From Gillisella vitis (lineage in GTDB: Bacteria; Pseudomonadota; Alphaproteobacteria; Rhizobiales; Rhizobiaceae), in the NCBI RefSeq assembly GCF_021559775.1, contig NZ_CP056047.1, positions 992,001 through 1,056,000 on the forward strand: DNA of 64,000 nucleotides, given 5' to 3'. The notes beneath the pieces are model-generated. The model ran no database searches, was not told the origin of the DNA, and saw nothing but the letters and a program-made list of their open reading frames with translations. Position numbers and translations under genes: made by a program. The stretch's first letter is position 1, and every line of letters starts with the position of its first letter. Positions 36,155 through 46,212 of this stretch are shown piece after piece.

Positions 36155-38527
36155 TCAACGCCTTCCACGCGGTGGTCTTGTTCCCGGTGTCTTGCCGGGA
36201 CCAGGCCGTCCGCGCCGCGTCGCCTTGTGGAAGGAACGGATGCCGGTCGGCATTTTCTTGCCTTCGCTGAGGATTTCAAACCGCAAGGCACCGGCCAGCG
36301 GCACGGCTTCCACCAGCTTGACGCTGACGCTATCCCCCAATTGATAGCCAAGCCCGGTCTTTTCGCCGGTCAGTGCCTGATGTGCCTCATCGTAGATGAA
36401 ATAGTCGCGGCCAAGCGTTGAGACCGGAATGAAGCCATCAGCGCCATATTGCGGCAGGGAGATGAACAGGCCGGATTTGGTGACGCCTGAGACCTGCCCG
36501 TCGAATTCGTCGCCGATCCGTGTTGCCAGATGGTGAGCGATCAGCCGGTTGATCGTGTCGCGCTCGGCTGCCATGGCGCGGCGCTCGAAGGTGGAAATTT
36601 CGGCGGCGACATCGGCCAGCGCCGCTTCTTCATCGGATGTAATGCCGCCTTCGCCAAGCCCTAGCGTGCCAACCAGCGCCCGATGCACGATCAGGTCGGC
36701 GTAGCGGCGGATGGGGGAGGTGAAATGCGCGTATTTCAAAAGGTTCAAGCCGAAATGGCCGATATTCTCGGGGCTATAGACCGCCTGACTCTGCGAGCGC
36801 AGCACCATTTCGTTGACGATGGTCTGATGCGGCGTGTCCTGCGCCTTGGCGAGGATACCATTGAACGAATTGGAGCGCAGATTGCCGCCCTTGGCCAGTG
36901 AAAAGCCGATGGTGGCCAGGAACTCGCGCAGCACTTCCTGCTTGGCCAATGTTGGCGTATCGTGGATGCGGTAGACCAGCGGCTGTTTTTTCTTCTCCAG
37001 CGTCTCGGCGGCGGCCACATTGGCCTGGATCATCATTTCCTCGATCAGCTTATGGGCGTCCAGCCGTTCTGGTACAAAGACCCGATCCACTGTGCCATCG
37101 GCTTTAAGGATGATTTTGCGCTCCGGCATGTCCAGTTCCAGTGGCTGACGGCGGTCGCGGCCACGCTTCAGGATCGCATAGGCGGCCCAAAGCGGCTTCA
37201 GGATCGGCTCCAGCAGCGGCCCAGCCTTGTCATCCGGGTTGCCGTCAATAGCGGCCTGTGCCTGTTGGTAGGACAGTTTGGCCGCACTCTTCATCATGAT
37301 GCGATGAAAGGTATGGCCTGCTTTGCGGCCTTCATGAGAAAATACCATGCGCACGGCCAGTGCAGGCCGGTCAACGCCCTCGCGCAGCGAGCAGAGATCG
37401 TTGGAAATCCGCTCCGGCAGCATCGGCACGACCCGGTCGGGGAAATAGACCGAATTGCCGCGCTTCAGCGCCTCGCGGTCCAGCGCCGACTTACTGCGGA
37501 TATAATAGGAGACGTCGGCAATCGCCACGGTGACGATCACGCCGCCCGGATTATCGGGCGAGGGGTCCGGCTCGGCATGAACAGCGTCGTCATGGTCCTT
37601 GGCGTCATGCGGGTCGATCGTGACCAGCGGCAAGCTGCGCCAGTCCTCCCGATGCGCCATGCTGGCCGGTTTGGCGGCATCGGCCTCGTCTAGCACCGAT
37701 TGCGGGAAGATATGTGGAATGCCATGGGCATGGATGGCGATCATCGAGATGGCTTTTTCTGATGCCACCGAGCCAATCACCGACAGAACCTTGGCGCGGG
37801 CAAGACCCAGACGGCTGGAGAGCCGCCCGACTTCCACCTCGACCAGATCGCCGTCGCGGGCGTCGCCGACATCGGCGGCCTCGATGACCATTTCCTCGCC
37901 GCGCCGCTCGATCGGCATCAGCCTGCCGCCGGTATCACCGGCCATTTCACGGTAGACGCCCAAAAGCGCGCCGCGCCGCTTGTCGATCACTTTGATGATC
38001 CGGGCGGTATAGGCGGGACCGATATGGTCCTTGGAGGGGAAAATCTTTGCCAAAACCCGGTCGCCTAGTCCGCCAACCGGCGTCTTGCCCTTGGCGCGGT
38101 CCGCGCTGGACTGGCGGATGGAAACGGCAGGGGCAGCGCCCAGTTCATCCGGCCATTCGGCGGGACGCCCGATCAGGTCGCCATCCTTGTCACGGGTGGT
38201 GATGTCGAGAACGGTCACGGGCGGCAATGCCCCAGGTCGGCTCAGCGACTTGCGGTTCTTGTTGACCAGCCCGTCTTCTTCCAAAGCCCGCAGGGCTTCC
38301 TTCAATTCAATACGGGCTTCGCCCTTCAGGCCAAAAGCCTTGGCGATTTCGCGTTTTGATGCCCGGTCGGGATTGTCGGTGATGAACTGCATCAGGATTT
38401 CACGGGGCGGCACCGCCCCGTGAATGATCACCGTTTCATTTTTGTCCGCCGCCTTTTGCGCCGCAAGCTCCGCCTTCCGCGTTCTGTTGGTGAGGCTGCG
38501 GGTGTCGGGTCGCGGGGATTTGCTCAA
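36155..38527 (-). CDS. rnr: ribonuclease R
   Basis: This is a processive 3'-5' exoribonuclease that degrades structured RNA. The 790-residue protein has an N-terminal helix-turn-helix region, cold-shock domains, the RNB catalytic domain with VTIDPHDAKDHDDAVHAE (four catalytic acidic residues), an S1 domain near 650-730, and a short basic tail rich in Arg, Pro and Gly. It begins 2 bases after topA ends on the same strand, so the two are probably cotranscribed. Confidence 0.96.
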   Translation of the reverse strand: MSKSPRPDTRSLTNRTRKAELAAQKAADKNETVIIHGAVPPREILMQFITDNPDRASKREIAKAFGLKGEARIELKEALRALEEDGLVNKNRKSLSRPGALPPVTVLDITTRDKDGDLIGRPAEWPDELGAAPAVSIRQSSADRAKGKTPVGGLGDRVLAKIFPSKDHIGPAYTARIIKVIDKRRGALLGVYREMAGDTGGRLMPIERRGEEMVIEAADVGDARDGDLVEVEVGRLSSRLGLARAKVLSVIGSVASEKAISMIAIHAHGIPHIFPQSVLDEADAAKPASMAHREDWRSLPLVTIDPHDAKDHDDAVHAEPDPSPDNPGGVIVTVAIADVSYYIRSKSALDREALKRGNSVYFPDRVVPMLPERISNDLCSLREGVDRPALAVRMVFSHEGRKAGHTFHRIMMKSAAKLSYQQAQAAIDGNPDDKAGPLLEPILKPLWAAYAILKRGRDRRQPLELDMPERKIILKADGTVDRVFVPERLDAHKLIEEMMIQANVAAAETLEKKKQPLVYRIHDTPTLAKQEVLREFLATIGFSLAKGGNLRSNSFNGILAKAQDTPHQTIVNEMVLRSQSQAVYSPENIGHFGLNLLKYAHFTSPIRRYADLIVHRALVGTLGLGEGGITSDEEAALADVAAEISTFERRAMAAERDTINRLIAHHLATRIGDEFDGQVSGVTKSGLFISLPQYGADGFIPVSTLGRDYFIYDEAHQALTGEKTGLGYQLGDSVSVKLVEAVPLAGALRFEILSEGKKMPTGIRSFHKATRRGRPGPGKTPGTRPPRGRR

Positions 38528-38529
38528 GG

Positions 38530-41244
38530 TCAGGCTTTCTCTGTTTTTGCGGCGGGCTTTGCCTTGGGCTTCGTCGCCTTCGGCTTGGCAGCTGCTTTCT
38601 TTGGTTTGGCGTCGGCGGCGTCATCCGCATCGGCCTTGGTGGCTTTCGCAGCCGGTTTTTTCGCAGGCGCTTTCTTGGTGGCTGCGGATTTGGCCGCAGG
38701 TTTCGCCTTGGTCTTGCCGCTGCCTTCCTTGGCGGCGCGCTCGACGATCAGGGCAATCGCCTCTTCCATGGTCACGGCTTGCGGGTCCATGCCTTTGGGA
38801 ATGGTCGCATTGATCTTACCCCAATTCACGTAGGGACCATAGCGGCCATCGCGCACGGTAATCGCGCCGCCATCGGGATGATCGCCGATCTCTTTCAGGG
38901 CGGCAGGTGCTGCGCGGCCACGGCCACCGGGGTTGGCCTGCTTTTCAGCCAGAACCGTGACGGCGCGGTTGAGGCCGATGGTCAACACATCCTCGATACT
39001 ATCGAGATTGGCATAGGTGCCATCATGCAGCACGAAAGGTCCGTAGCGGCCAAGCCCCGCAGTCATCATCTTGCCGGTTTCCGGGTGAAGGCCGACTTCG
39101 CGCGGCAGCGACAGCAGTGACAGCGCCCTGTCAAAATCCACATCGGTCGGCGACCAACCCTTGGGCAGGGACGAGCGCTTGGCTTCCTTGCCATCGCCAC
39201 GCTGGACGTAAGGGCCGAAACGGCCAGACCGCAGAGTTATCTGTTCGCCCGTTGTCGGATCTTCACCCAGTGCTTTTGGTTCATTGCCGACGGCTTCGGC
39301 TTCCGTGCCGCCATCGGCAGACAATTGGCGGGTAAAGTTGCATTCCGGATAATTGGAGCAGCCGACGAAGGCGCCGTATTTACCCAGCTTCAGCGACAGA
39401 TTGCCGGTGCCACAAACCTGGCAAATGCGCGGGTCCGAGCCATCTTCGCGCTTCGGGAACACCAGTGGGGCCAGCGCCTCATTCAGCGCGTCGAGCACGT
39501 TGGTGACGCGCAATTCCTTGGTGCCTTCGATCTGGGCAAAGAAATTCTGCCAGAATTCGCGCAGCACGTCTTTCCAGTTCAGCTCGCCGGCAGAAATCTT
39601 GTCGAGCTTTTCTTCAAGATCGGCGGTGAAATCATATTCGACATAGCGGGTGAAGAAGCTTTCCAGGAATGCCGTCACCAAACGGCCCTTGGCTTCGGGG
39701 ATCAGCTTACGCTTGTCGATAACAACATATTCGCGGTCGCTGAGCGTCTTCAGCGTCGCGGCATAGGTGGAGGGCCGGCCAATGCCAAGCTCTTCCATCT
39801 TCTTGATCAGGGTCGCTTCCGAATAGCGCGGTGGCGGCTCGGTGAAATGCTGGGTGGCATTGACCTTTTGCTTGGCCAGCGCCTCGCGGGCGTTGATCTC
39901 CGGCAGGCGGCCATCTTCATCATCGTCGTCGCTCTTTTCGCCTTCCTCACGGTGATCAGTATAGGCAGCAATAAAACCGTCGAAGCGGATGACCGAGCCA
40001 ACGGCGCGCAGACCAGCTTTTTCACCGGCCTTGTCGGCGAGGATTTCAGCGGTGGTCCGCTCGATTTCGGCTGACGCCATCTGGCTGGCAATGCCGCGCT
40101 TCCAGACCAGATCGTAGAGGCGCAATTGGTCGGCATCGAGATAGCGGCGGACCTGATCTGGCGTCCGGGTAAAATCGGTCGGGCGGATGGCTTCATGCGC
40201 TTCCTGGGCGTTTTTCGCCTTGGTGGAATAAAAGCGCGGCTTTTCCGGCATATAGCGCGGGCCGAATTGCTGGGTAATCGCGGCGCGGGCGGCCTCAATG
40301 GCTTCCGGGGCCATCTGCACGCCATCGGTACGCATATAGGTGATCAGACCGACGGTCTCTCCGCCAATATCAACGCCTTCATAAAGCTTCTGCGCCACCT
40401 GCATGGTGCGCGAGGCGGAAAAGCCGAGCTTGGAGGAGGCGGCCTGTTGTAGCGTAGAGGTTGTAAAGGGTGGCGACGGGTTGCGCTTGACGGGCTTAGC
40501 CTCAATCGATTCCACCACATAGTTGGCGCCGTCGAGCAGGTCTTTCAGCCGGTTGGCCATGTCGCCATTGCCAACGCTGCGCGCTTGCAAGCGCTTGCCA
40601 TCCGCGGACACCAGGCGAGCCAGGAATTCATCGCCGCGTGGAGTCTTCAGAAGCGCCGACAGGTTCCAGTATTCTTCCGAGACGAATCGTTCGATCTCGT
40701 TTTCCCGGTCGCAAACCAGCCGCAGGGCCACCGATTGGACGCGGCCTGCCGAACGGGCACCGGGCAGCTTGCGCCACAGAACCGGCGACAGGTTGAAGCC
40801 AACCAGATAGTCCATCGCACGGCGCGCCAGATAGGCATCGACCAGATCGCCATCGATATCACGCGGGGCAGCCATGGCGTCGAGCACGGCTTTCTTGGTG
40901 ATGGCGTTGAAAACCACGCGCTTCACCGGCTTGTCGCCGATCACCTTCTTCTTCTTCAAGAGATCCAGCACATGCCAGGAAATCGCTTCACCCTCACGAT
41001 CCGGGTCGGTTGCGAGAAACAGGGCGTCGGCCCCCTTCATCGCATCGGCAATGTCCTTCATGCGTTTGGCAGAGGCGGTGTCCACTTCCCATAGCATTTC
41101 GAAATCCTGATCCGGCAGGACCGAGCCGTCCTTGGCAGGCAGGTCGCGGACATGGCCGAAGGAGGCGAGCACCTTATATCCCGGTCCGAGATACTTGTTG
41201 ATCGTCTTGGCTTTGGCAGGGGATTCGACAACGACTACATTCAT
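38530..41244 (-). CDS. topA: DNA topoisomerase I
   Basis: This type IA topoisomerase relaxes negative supercoils. The TOPRIM domain opens with VVVESPAKAKTINKYLGPGY and contains DPDREGEAISWH. The catalytic tyrosine is Y303 in GLITYMRTD. After the core there is one four-cysteine zinc finger (CQVCGTGNLSLKLGKYGAFVG and onward) and topo C-terminal repeats. The end is a long Lys/Ala/Pro tail resembling histone H1, typical of alphaproteobacteria. Length is 904 residues. rnr follows immediately. Confidence 0.97.
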   Translation of the reverse strand: MNVVVVESPAKAKTINKYLGPGYKVLASFGHVRDLPAKDGSVLPDQDFEMLWEVDTASAKRMKDIADAMKGADALFLATDPDREGEAISWHVLDLLKKKKVIGDKPVKRVVFNAITKKAVLDAMAAPRDIDGDLVDAYLARRAMDYLVGFNLSPVLWRKLPGARSAGRVQSVALRLVCDRENEIERFVSEEYWNLSALLKTPRGDEFLARLVSADGKRLQARSVGNGDMANRLKDLLDGANYVVESIEAKPVKRNPSPPFTTSTLQQAASSKLGFSASRTMQVAQKLYEGVDIGGETVGLITYMRTDGVQMAPEAIEAARAAITQQFGPRYMPEKPRFYSTKAKNAQEAHEAIRPTDFTRTPDQVRRYLDADQLRLYDLVWKRGIASQMASAEIERTTAEILADKAGEKAGLRAVGSVIRFDGFIAAYTDHREEGEKSDDDDEDGRLPEINAREALAKQKVNATQHFTEPPPRYSEATLIKKMEELGIGRPSTYAATLKTLSDREYVVIDKRKLIPEAKGRLVTAFLESFFTRYVEYDFTADLEEKLDKISAGELNWKDVLREFWQNFFAQIEGTKELRVTNVLDALNEALAPLVFPKREDGSDPRICQVCGTGNLSLKLGKYGAFVGCSNYPECNFTRQLSADGGTEAEAVGNEPKALGEDPTTGEQITLRSGRFGPYVQRGDGKEAKRSSLPKGWSPTDVDFDRALSLLSLPREVGLHPETGKMMTAGLGRYGPFVLHDGTYANLDSIEDVLTIGLNRAVTVLAEKQANPGGRGRAAPAALKEIGDHPDGGAITVRDGRYGPYVNWGKINATIPKGMDPQAVTMEEAIALIVERAAKEGSGKTKAKPAAKSAATKKAPAKKPAAKATKADADDAADAKPKKAAAKPKATKPKAKPAAKTEKA

Positions 41245-41494
41245 TCTGTTTCTCTGAACATGGCCCCGTTTGTTGCATATGGCGTCGATTCTGGCGAGGG
41301 TTCAAGCATCGATGGTTCGACATGGACAGGGATTGCGCCGGGGTCAAGTCCCCTCATGCATTTTATCCATCACACGTTTGCACAACCAAAAGTTTATGAA
41401 AATGGTATTGCAATCATAAATCAATTCTGTATCATATGTTGCATAGGTAGCAATTATACATATTCAGGTTGTATTTCCACGACGGGAACACGTA

Positions 41495-41701
41495 ATGACG
41501 GGCAGTGGCGCAGCGGAACTTCATAGCCGGGAAAGCATAGCCTATGTGCGCCAGATGCTGGGCGAATTGCGGCTGGTTGCCGAAAAGGAGGGCGCGCAAA
41601 TGCTGTGCTACCTGATCGAGATGGCTTTTGAAGAGGCCGGCGACCTTCAACGCCGCCACAAAGCGCCAAGAATGATCTCAAACGCCAAAAGAACGCTTTG
41701 A
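41495..41701 (+). CDS. small conserved rhizobial hypothetical protein
   Basis: This 68-residue protein begins MTGSGAAELHSRESIAYVRQ and continues with an amphipathic helix-rich region (MLGELRLVAEKEGAQMLCYL, IEMAFEEAGDLQ), ending in a basic tail. There is no signal or membrane segment. I recall similar small proteins between topA and dprA in rhizobia, but no function. It is divergent from topA across a 250-base AT-rich gap with TTGC/GCAA repeats (41440-41454 region), and convergent with dprA. Confidence 0.65.
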   Translation: MTGSGAAELHSRESIAYVRQMLGELRLVAEKEGAQMLCYLIEMAFEEAGDLQRRHKAPRMISNAKRTL

Positions 41702-41854
41702 AAATCGTTCAAGGCGTGGATGCGTGAGCCTCACTTTAGATTGACAGTCTGGCCGGTTAGATTGAATCAGACGGGCGATCGCTTCTTTCGTTTTCACGCA
41801 TTTCGAGGCGCAAGATCGATAAACGCTTTTGCCGGAAATGCGCGAAGTCCAACT

Positions 41855-43006
41855 TTAATCCAGCGGTGCAATCGAAACCAGTCCACCGGGATGACGGTGC
41901 AGGCGCCCGGCGATATCCAGTTCCAGCATCACCAGATAGACGGCGGATGGCGGTAATTGCGTGTGGCGAATGATATCATCGACCTCAACAGGCGTTATGC
42001 CCAACGCGTCGATGATCCGGCTTCGATCCTGTTCGCCGGGTGGCTGGTTGAAGGTCTCGCTTTCTTCATAGACCGGCTCTTCCACCTGCGGCTGGGAAAA
42101 CAAGTCAATACTGCTGAGCGGGGATAGCGCCTCGAGAATATCCCGGGCCTCGGTGGTGATCGTCGCACCGTTTTTCAACAGTCCATTGGTACCATGACAG
42201 CGCGGATCGAGCGGCGAGCCCGGCACGGCAAACACCAGCCGTCCGAAATCGGCAGCCAGCCGCGCGGTAATCAGTGAGCCGGAACGACTGGCGGCTTCTA
42301 TCACCACAACCCCAAGGGATGTCCCGGCAATCAAGCGGTTGCGTCTTGGAAAATCGCGGGCGCGAGGCTCCCAGCCAAATGGCATTTCGCTGATCGCCAC
42401 ACCCTTGCCATCCCAGATGTCTTTCAGCAGATCGACATTCTCAGGCGGGTAGGGCCGGTCGAGCCCACCGGCCAGGGCGGCCATCGTGCCAGTGTCCAGG
42501 CTTGCCCGATGCGCGCCCGCATCGATACCGCGCGCCAGACCTGATGTGATGGTGTAGCCGGTTGTGCCGCAATCGCGTGCCAGCAGTGCTGCCATTTTCA
42601 CGCCGCTGATTGAGGCATTGCGCGATCCGACAATGCCGATGGAGGGGCGGATGGCGGTACTGCCCAAGCCTTTCATCGCCAGAATCGGCGGCGCCGCGTC
42701 GATCTGGCGCAGCGCCGGGGGATAGTCCGGCTCGCCGATACCGACGAATCGCGCGCCGAATTTGCGGGCAAATTCCAGCTCGCGTTCGGCCTCAGCCACT
42801 GTGGCGATGCGGATGGAACGGGTGGCGCCGCCGCGCTGCGACAGTTCGGGCAGCATGTCCAAGGCACGTTCGGCGGTGCCGAAATTGTTGATCAGGTCGC
42901 GAAAAGTGGCCGGGCCGACATTGTCGGAGCGGATCAGCCTTAGCCAGGCGGTTCGTTGTTTTTCCGTCAGGGCGATACCTGAGCGTCCCGAACCGCCTGC
43001 CGACAT
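41855..43006 (-). CDS. dprA: DNA-processing protein DprA
   Basis: This is a single-strand DNA-binding protein that loads RecA on incoming DNA in natural transformation and is widespread even in non-competent bacteria. The 383-residue protein has an N-terminal SAM-like region, the Rossmann-type core (GIVGSRNASISGVKMA, TSGLARGIDAGAHRASL, RNRLIAGTS) and a C-terminal winged-helix domain (IIDALGITPVEVDDII). plsY ends 6 bases after its start side, so they share a strand and probably a transcript. Confidence 0.94.
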   Translation of the reverse strand: MSAGGSGRSGIALTEKQRTAWLRLIRSDNVGPATFRDLINNFGTAERALDMLPELSQRGGATRSIRIATVAEAERELEFARKFGARFVGIGEPDYPPALRQIDAAPPILAMKGLGSTAIRPSIGIVGSRNASISGVKMAALLARDCGTTGYTITSGLARGIDAGAHRASLDTGTMAALAGGLDRPYPPENVDLLKDIWDGKGVAISEMPFGWEPRARDFPRRNRLIAGTSLGVVVIEAASRSGSLITARLAADFGRLVFAVPGSPLDPRCHGTNGLLKNGATITTEARDILEALSPLSSIDLFSQPQVEEPVYEESETFNQPPGEQDRSRIIDALGITPVEVDDIIRHTQLPPSAVYLVMLELDIAGRLHRHPGGLVSIAPLD

Positions 43007-43012
43007 GGTGTG

Positions 43013-43642
43013 CTATCCTTTTTTACCGATCTTGCTCTCGGTGCCTGAAATCAATCGTTCAATATTCGCCTTGTGCTTGCCCCAGGTGATCACGGTCATC
43101 GCCGAGGTGATCATGGCAGCTTCCGGCTGACCAAGTATCCACAATGCAACCGGAATAACAAGGGTTGCAACCAGTGCTGATAGCGAGGAATAGCGGCTGA
43201 GAAAAGCAATCGACAGCCAGACGATGGCAAAGACCAGCACCATCAAAGGAAAAATGCCGAGCAATGTGCCGATATAGGTGGCCACGCCCTTGCCGCCCTT
43301 AAAACCCAGCCAGACCGGGAACAGGTGGCCGATAAAGGCAGCAAAGCCCCCAAGCAGGCCCGGCAGATGGACCGTATCGGAGCCGAACAGTTTCTGGGCG
43401 ATCAGCGCCGCCGCCGTTGCCTTCAAGGCATCCAGCAGCAGTGTGGCTGCGGCCAGCTTCTTATTGCCGGTGCGCAGCACATTGGTGGCGCCAATATTGC
43501 CGGAACCGATATTGCGCACGTCGCCCAGGCCCGCCATCCGGGTCAGGAGCAGTCCGAAAGGAATAGAGCCGAGCAGATAGCCAATCGCCAGCGAGGCGAT
43601 AAGGGCAGTGATCGTCACCTGACTGTAATCGAGGCTGGGCAT
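43013..43642 (-). CDS. plsY: glycerol-3-phosphate acyltransferase PlsY
   Basis: This integral membrane enzyme transfers acyl groups from acyl-phosphate to glycerol-3-phosphate, the first step of phospholipid synthesis. The 209-residue protein has five or more membrane helices and the three family motifs: [25 protein letters not shown] and [10 protein letters not shown]. The start [10 protein letters not shown] has CAGGAGCCGGCC upstream; longer frames extend into pyrC without similarity. It lies between pyrC' and dprA on the same strand. Confidence 0.95.
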   Translation of the reverse strand: MPSLDYSQVTITALIASLAIGYLLGSIPFGLLLTRMAGLGDVRNIGSGNIGATNVLRTGNKKLAAATLLLDALKATAAALIAQKLFGSDTVHLPGLLGGFAAFIGHLFPVWLGFKGGKGVATYIGTLLGIFPLMVLVFAIVWLSIAFLSRYSSLSALVATLVIPVALWILGQPEAAMITSAMTVITWGKHKANIERLISGTESKIGKKG

Positions 43643-43662
43643 GGCCGGCTCCTGTAATCCAA

Positions 43663-44952
43663 TTAAAGAGAAAACACCTGTTGGCCAGCCACATAGGTGG
43701 CGACAGCGCGGCCGGAGAAGCGGGCGTCCTCGAACGGTGTATTCTTGGAGCGCGACAACAGCGTCTCCTTGGCAACCAACCATGGCTCGTCCAGATCGAT
43801 GAGCACGATATCGGCCTTTGCGCCCGGCTTCAATGTGCCGGCATCCAGCCCGAAAATTTCGGCAGGCCGGGTGGACATCGCATCGATCAGCCGCATCAGC
43901 GGCACCTGACCGGCATGATGCAGCCTGAGAGCTGCTGCCAGCAAGGTTTCCAGACCAACCGCGCCATCGGCAGCATCGCCGAACGGCAGGCGCTTGGTAT
44001 CGACATCCTGCGGATCATGGGCTGAAACGATGATGTCGATATCGCCACTTGCCAAGGCCTCGACCATCGCCACCCGATCATCCTCGGCCCGCAGCGGCGG
44101 GGCCAGCTTGAAGAAGGTCCGGTATTCACCGATATCGTTTTCGTTCAGCGACAGATTGTTGATGGAAATGCCGCAGGTGACGTTCGCGCCGCGTGCGCGG
44201 GCAAGTTTGATGGCCTCCACCGAGCCCGGCACCGAGATCTTGGCGGCGTGATATTTTGCCCGCGTCAGCCCGGCAATGCGCAGGTCGCGTTCCAGCGGAA
44301 TGATTTCGGCTTCCTTCGGCACGCCCGACAAGCCCAGCCAACTGGCAAACAGGCCCTCGTTCATCACGCCATTGCCGAGATATTTTTCGTGCAGTTCCAG
44401 CGAAATCACCGCGCCGAATTCCCGCGCATAGGTCATCGCCCGGCGCAGCACCAGCGTATCATCCAGCCCATGGCGGCCATTGGTGAAGCAGACCGCGCCC
44501 GCCTGTTGCAACAGGCCGAATTCGGTCATTTCCTCGCCGCGCAGCCGACGGGTCAGGGCCGCTGCCGGATAGATATTGACCGGCGATTTTTCCCGCGCCG
44601 CGTTCTTGATGAATTCCACCAGGGCGATGTCATCGATGACAGGATCGGTATCCGGCATCATCACGAAGGAGGTTACGCCGCCAGCCGCTGCGGCCTTGCC
44701 GGCGGAGGCCAGTGTTTCGCGGTGCTCACCGCCGGGTTCGCCGACAAACACCTGCGCATCCACCAGACCCGGTGCCGCGACCAGTCCTTTGCAGTCCCTG
44801 ATTTCGGCACCCTCTGGCGCGCCCTGATTACGGGCATCGGCACCGGAGGCCAGAATGCGGCCATCGGCGGAGACAATGATGCTGCCAACCTCATCCAATG
44901 CGCGGGATGGGTCGATAATGCGGGCATTGGTGAAGACAAGCGGCTTGTTCAT
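43663..44952 (-). CDS. pyrX: catalytically dead dihydroorotase-like protein (PyrC')
   Basis: This 429-residue protein has the dihydroorotase fold, but the active site is lost. Where active enzymes have DxHxHxREPG it has [10 protein letters not shown], removing both zinc histidines and the substrate Arg. The MPNT motif is MPDT, the HxED-type motif is ELHEKYL, PHHL is INNL, and the final SDHAPH motif is SAHDPQ. The gene overlaps pyrB (ATGA). In Pseudomonas an inactive PyrC' encoded next to PyrB is needed to assemble aspartate transcarbamoylase, so a structural role is likely here (inference). A functional dihydroorotase should be encoded elsewhere. Confidence 0.88.
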   Translation of the reverse strand: MNKPLVFTNARIIDPSRALDEVGSIIVSADGRILASGADARNQGAPEGAEIRDCKGLVAAPGLVDAQVFVGEPGGEHRETLASAGKAAAAGGVTSFVMMPDTDPVIDDIALVEFIKNAAREKSPVNIYPAAALTRRLRGEEMTEFGLLQQAGAVCFTNGRHGLDDTLVLRRAMTYAREFGAVISLELHEKYLGNGVMNEGLFASWLGLSGVPKEAEIIPLERDLRIAGLTRAKYHAAKISVPGSVEAIKLARARGANVTCGISINNLSLNENDIGEYRTFFKLAPPLRAEDDRVAMVEALASGDIDIIVSAHDPQDVDTKRLPFGDAADGAVGLETLLAAALRLHHAGQVPLMRLIDAMSTRPAEIFGLDAGTLKPGAKADIVLIDLDEPWLVAKETLLSRSKNTPFEDARFSGRAVATYVAGQQVFSL

Positions 44953-45911
44953 GCGCCAACTCCTTCGCTACGCGGGCCGTTATTGTCAGAGATCAGCAGC
45001 GATTCCATCACGGCCATGCGCACGGCGACGCCCATCTCGACCTGGCTTTCGATGACGCTTTGCGGCCCATCGGCCACATCGGAGGCGATTTCCACCCCCC
45101 GGTTCATTGGCCCGGGATGCATGACCAGGGCGTCTTCCTTGGCGGCTTTCAGCTTTTCAGCATCTAGCCCGTAGAAGTGGAAATATTCGCGAATCGACGG
45201 GACAAACGACCCTGCCATGCGCTCGCGCTGCAAGCGCAGCATCATCACGACATCGGCGCCTTTCAGGCCTTCCTTCATATCATGGAAGACTTCGACGCTC
45301 ATATCGGCAATGCCCGAAGGCAGCAGCGTGGCGGGGGCCACAACTCTGACCCGCGCGCCCATGGCATTGAGCAGCAGAATATTGGAGCGGGCGACGCGCG
45401 AATGCAGCACGTCGCCGCAGATGGCGACAATGATCCGAGACAGCTTGCCCTTGGCGCGCCGGATGGTCAGCGCGTCGAGCAGCGCCTGGGTTGGATGTTC
45501 ATGCTGGCCATCGCCGGCATTGATCACCGCGCAGGCGACCTTTTGCGAGAGAAGTGCTGCCGCACCGGCTGAGGCATGGCGCACCACCAGCACGTCCGGG
45601 TGCATGGCGTTCAGCGTCATCGCCGTATCGATCAGCGTTTCGCCTTTCTTGACCGACGAATTACCGACCGACATGTTCATCACATCGGCACCGAGCCGCT
45701 TGCCCGCCAGCTCGAAGGATGACTGGGTGCGGGTGGACGCCTCGAAAAACAGGTTGATCTGGGTCAGACCGCGCAGGGTCGAGGTCTTTTTTTCACGCTG
45801 GCGGCTGATTTTTACCGCTTCGTCAGCTTTATCGAGCAGATAGGTAATATCGGTTTCGGTAAGGCCCTTGATGCCAATCAGATGGCGATGGGGAAAGAAG
45901 ACCATGCGCAT
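44949..45911 (-). CDS. pyrB: aspartate carbamoyltransferase catalytic subunit
   Basis: This enzyme condenses carbamoyl phosphate with aspartate in pyrimidine synthesis. The carbamoyl-phosphate motif [14 protein letters not shown] (STRT at 59-62) and [12 protein letters not shown] are intact, and the C-terminal aspartate domain contains LRLQRERM and [11 protein letters not shown]. At 320 residues it is a normal catalytic chain. No pyrI regulatory subunit gene is nearby; the next gene is the inactive pyrC', its probable partner. The start codon follows AGGAGAACATGCGC, with MRM giving two closely spaced ATG choices. Confidence 0.95.
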   Translation of the reverse strand: MRMVFFPHRHLIGIKGLTETDITYLLDKADEAVKISRQREKKTSTLRGLTQINLFFEASTRTQSSFELAGKRLGADVMNMSVGNSSVKKGETLIDTAMTLNAMHPDVLVVRHASAGAAALLSQKVACAVINAGDGQHEHPTQALLDALTIRRAKGKLSRIIVAICGDVLHSRVARSNILLLNAMGARVRVVAPATLLPSGIADMSVEVFHDMKEGLKGADVVMMLRLQRERMAGSFVPSIREYFHFYGLDAEKLKAAKEDALVMHPGPMNRGVEIASDVADGPQSVIESQVEMGVAVRMAVMESLLISDNNGPRSEGVGA

Positions 45912-46212
45912 GTTCTCCTAGAGTTCGTCAGGGAAAAATGGAGCCCGATTTTCCGACAGGACAAACGACAACGAAAGGCTTTGGAGTCTCTCCGCTTCGT
46001 AGTGAAAGCATGAGACTCCGAAGGGGTCGCGCGGTCTATAAAGACTGCGATGATCAGGAGCAAGCCTGCTTGAGACGTGCAAGCCTTTGTCCCCCGTTTT
46101 GGTCGCTTGCCCCGACCCATGCTGTCGCAAATGCGCGCAAACGTGTTAAAGACCATCGACAAAGATCGATTTGCGGCATTGCTGTAAGACAAAGATAAAA
46201 ATTGGAACGCGG
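45912..46212. other. divergent intergenic region between pyrB and aidB
   Basis: The gap carries promoters for both neighbours. Near pyrB, GAAAAATGGAGCCCGATTTT (45933-45952) is a diverged copy of the repeat found at 18390 and 22796. Further on, GGAGTCTC (45983-45990) and GAGACTCC (46012-46019) form an inverted repeat that extends to 12 pairs with one wobble. No small gene with a good ribosome-binding site was seen. Confidence 0.45.
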
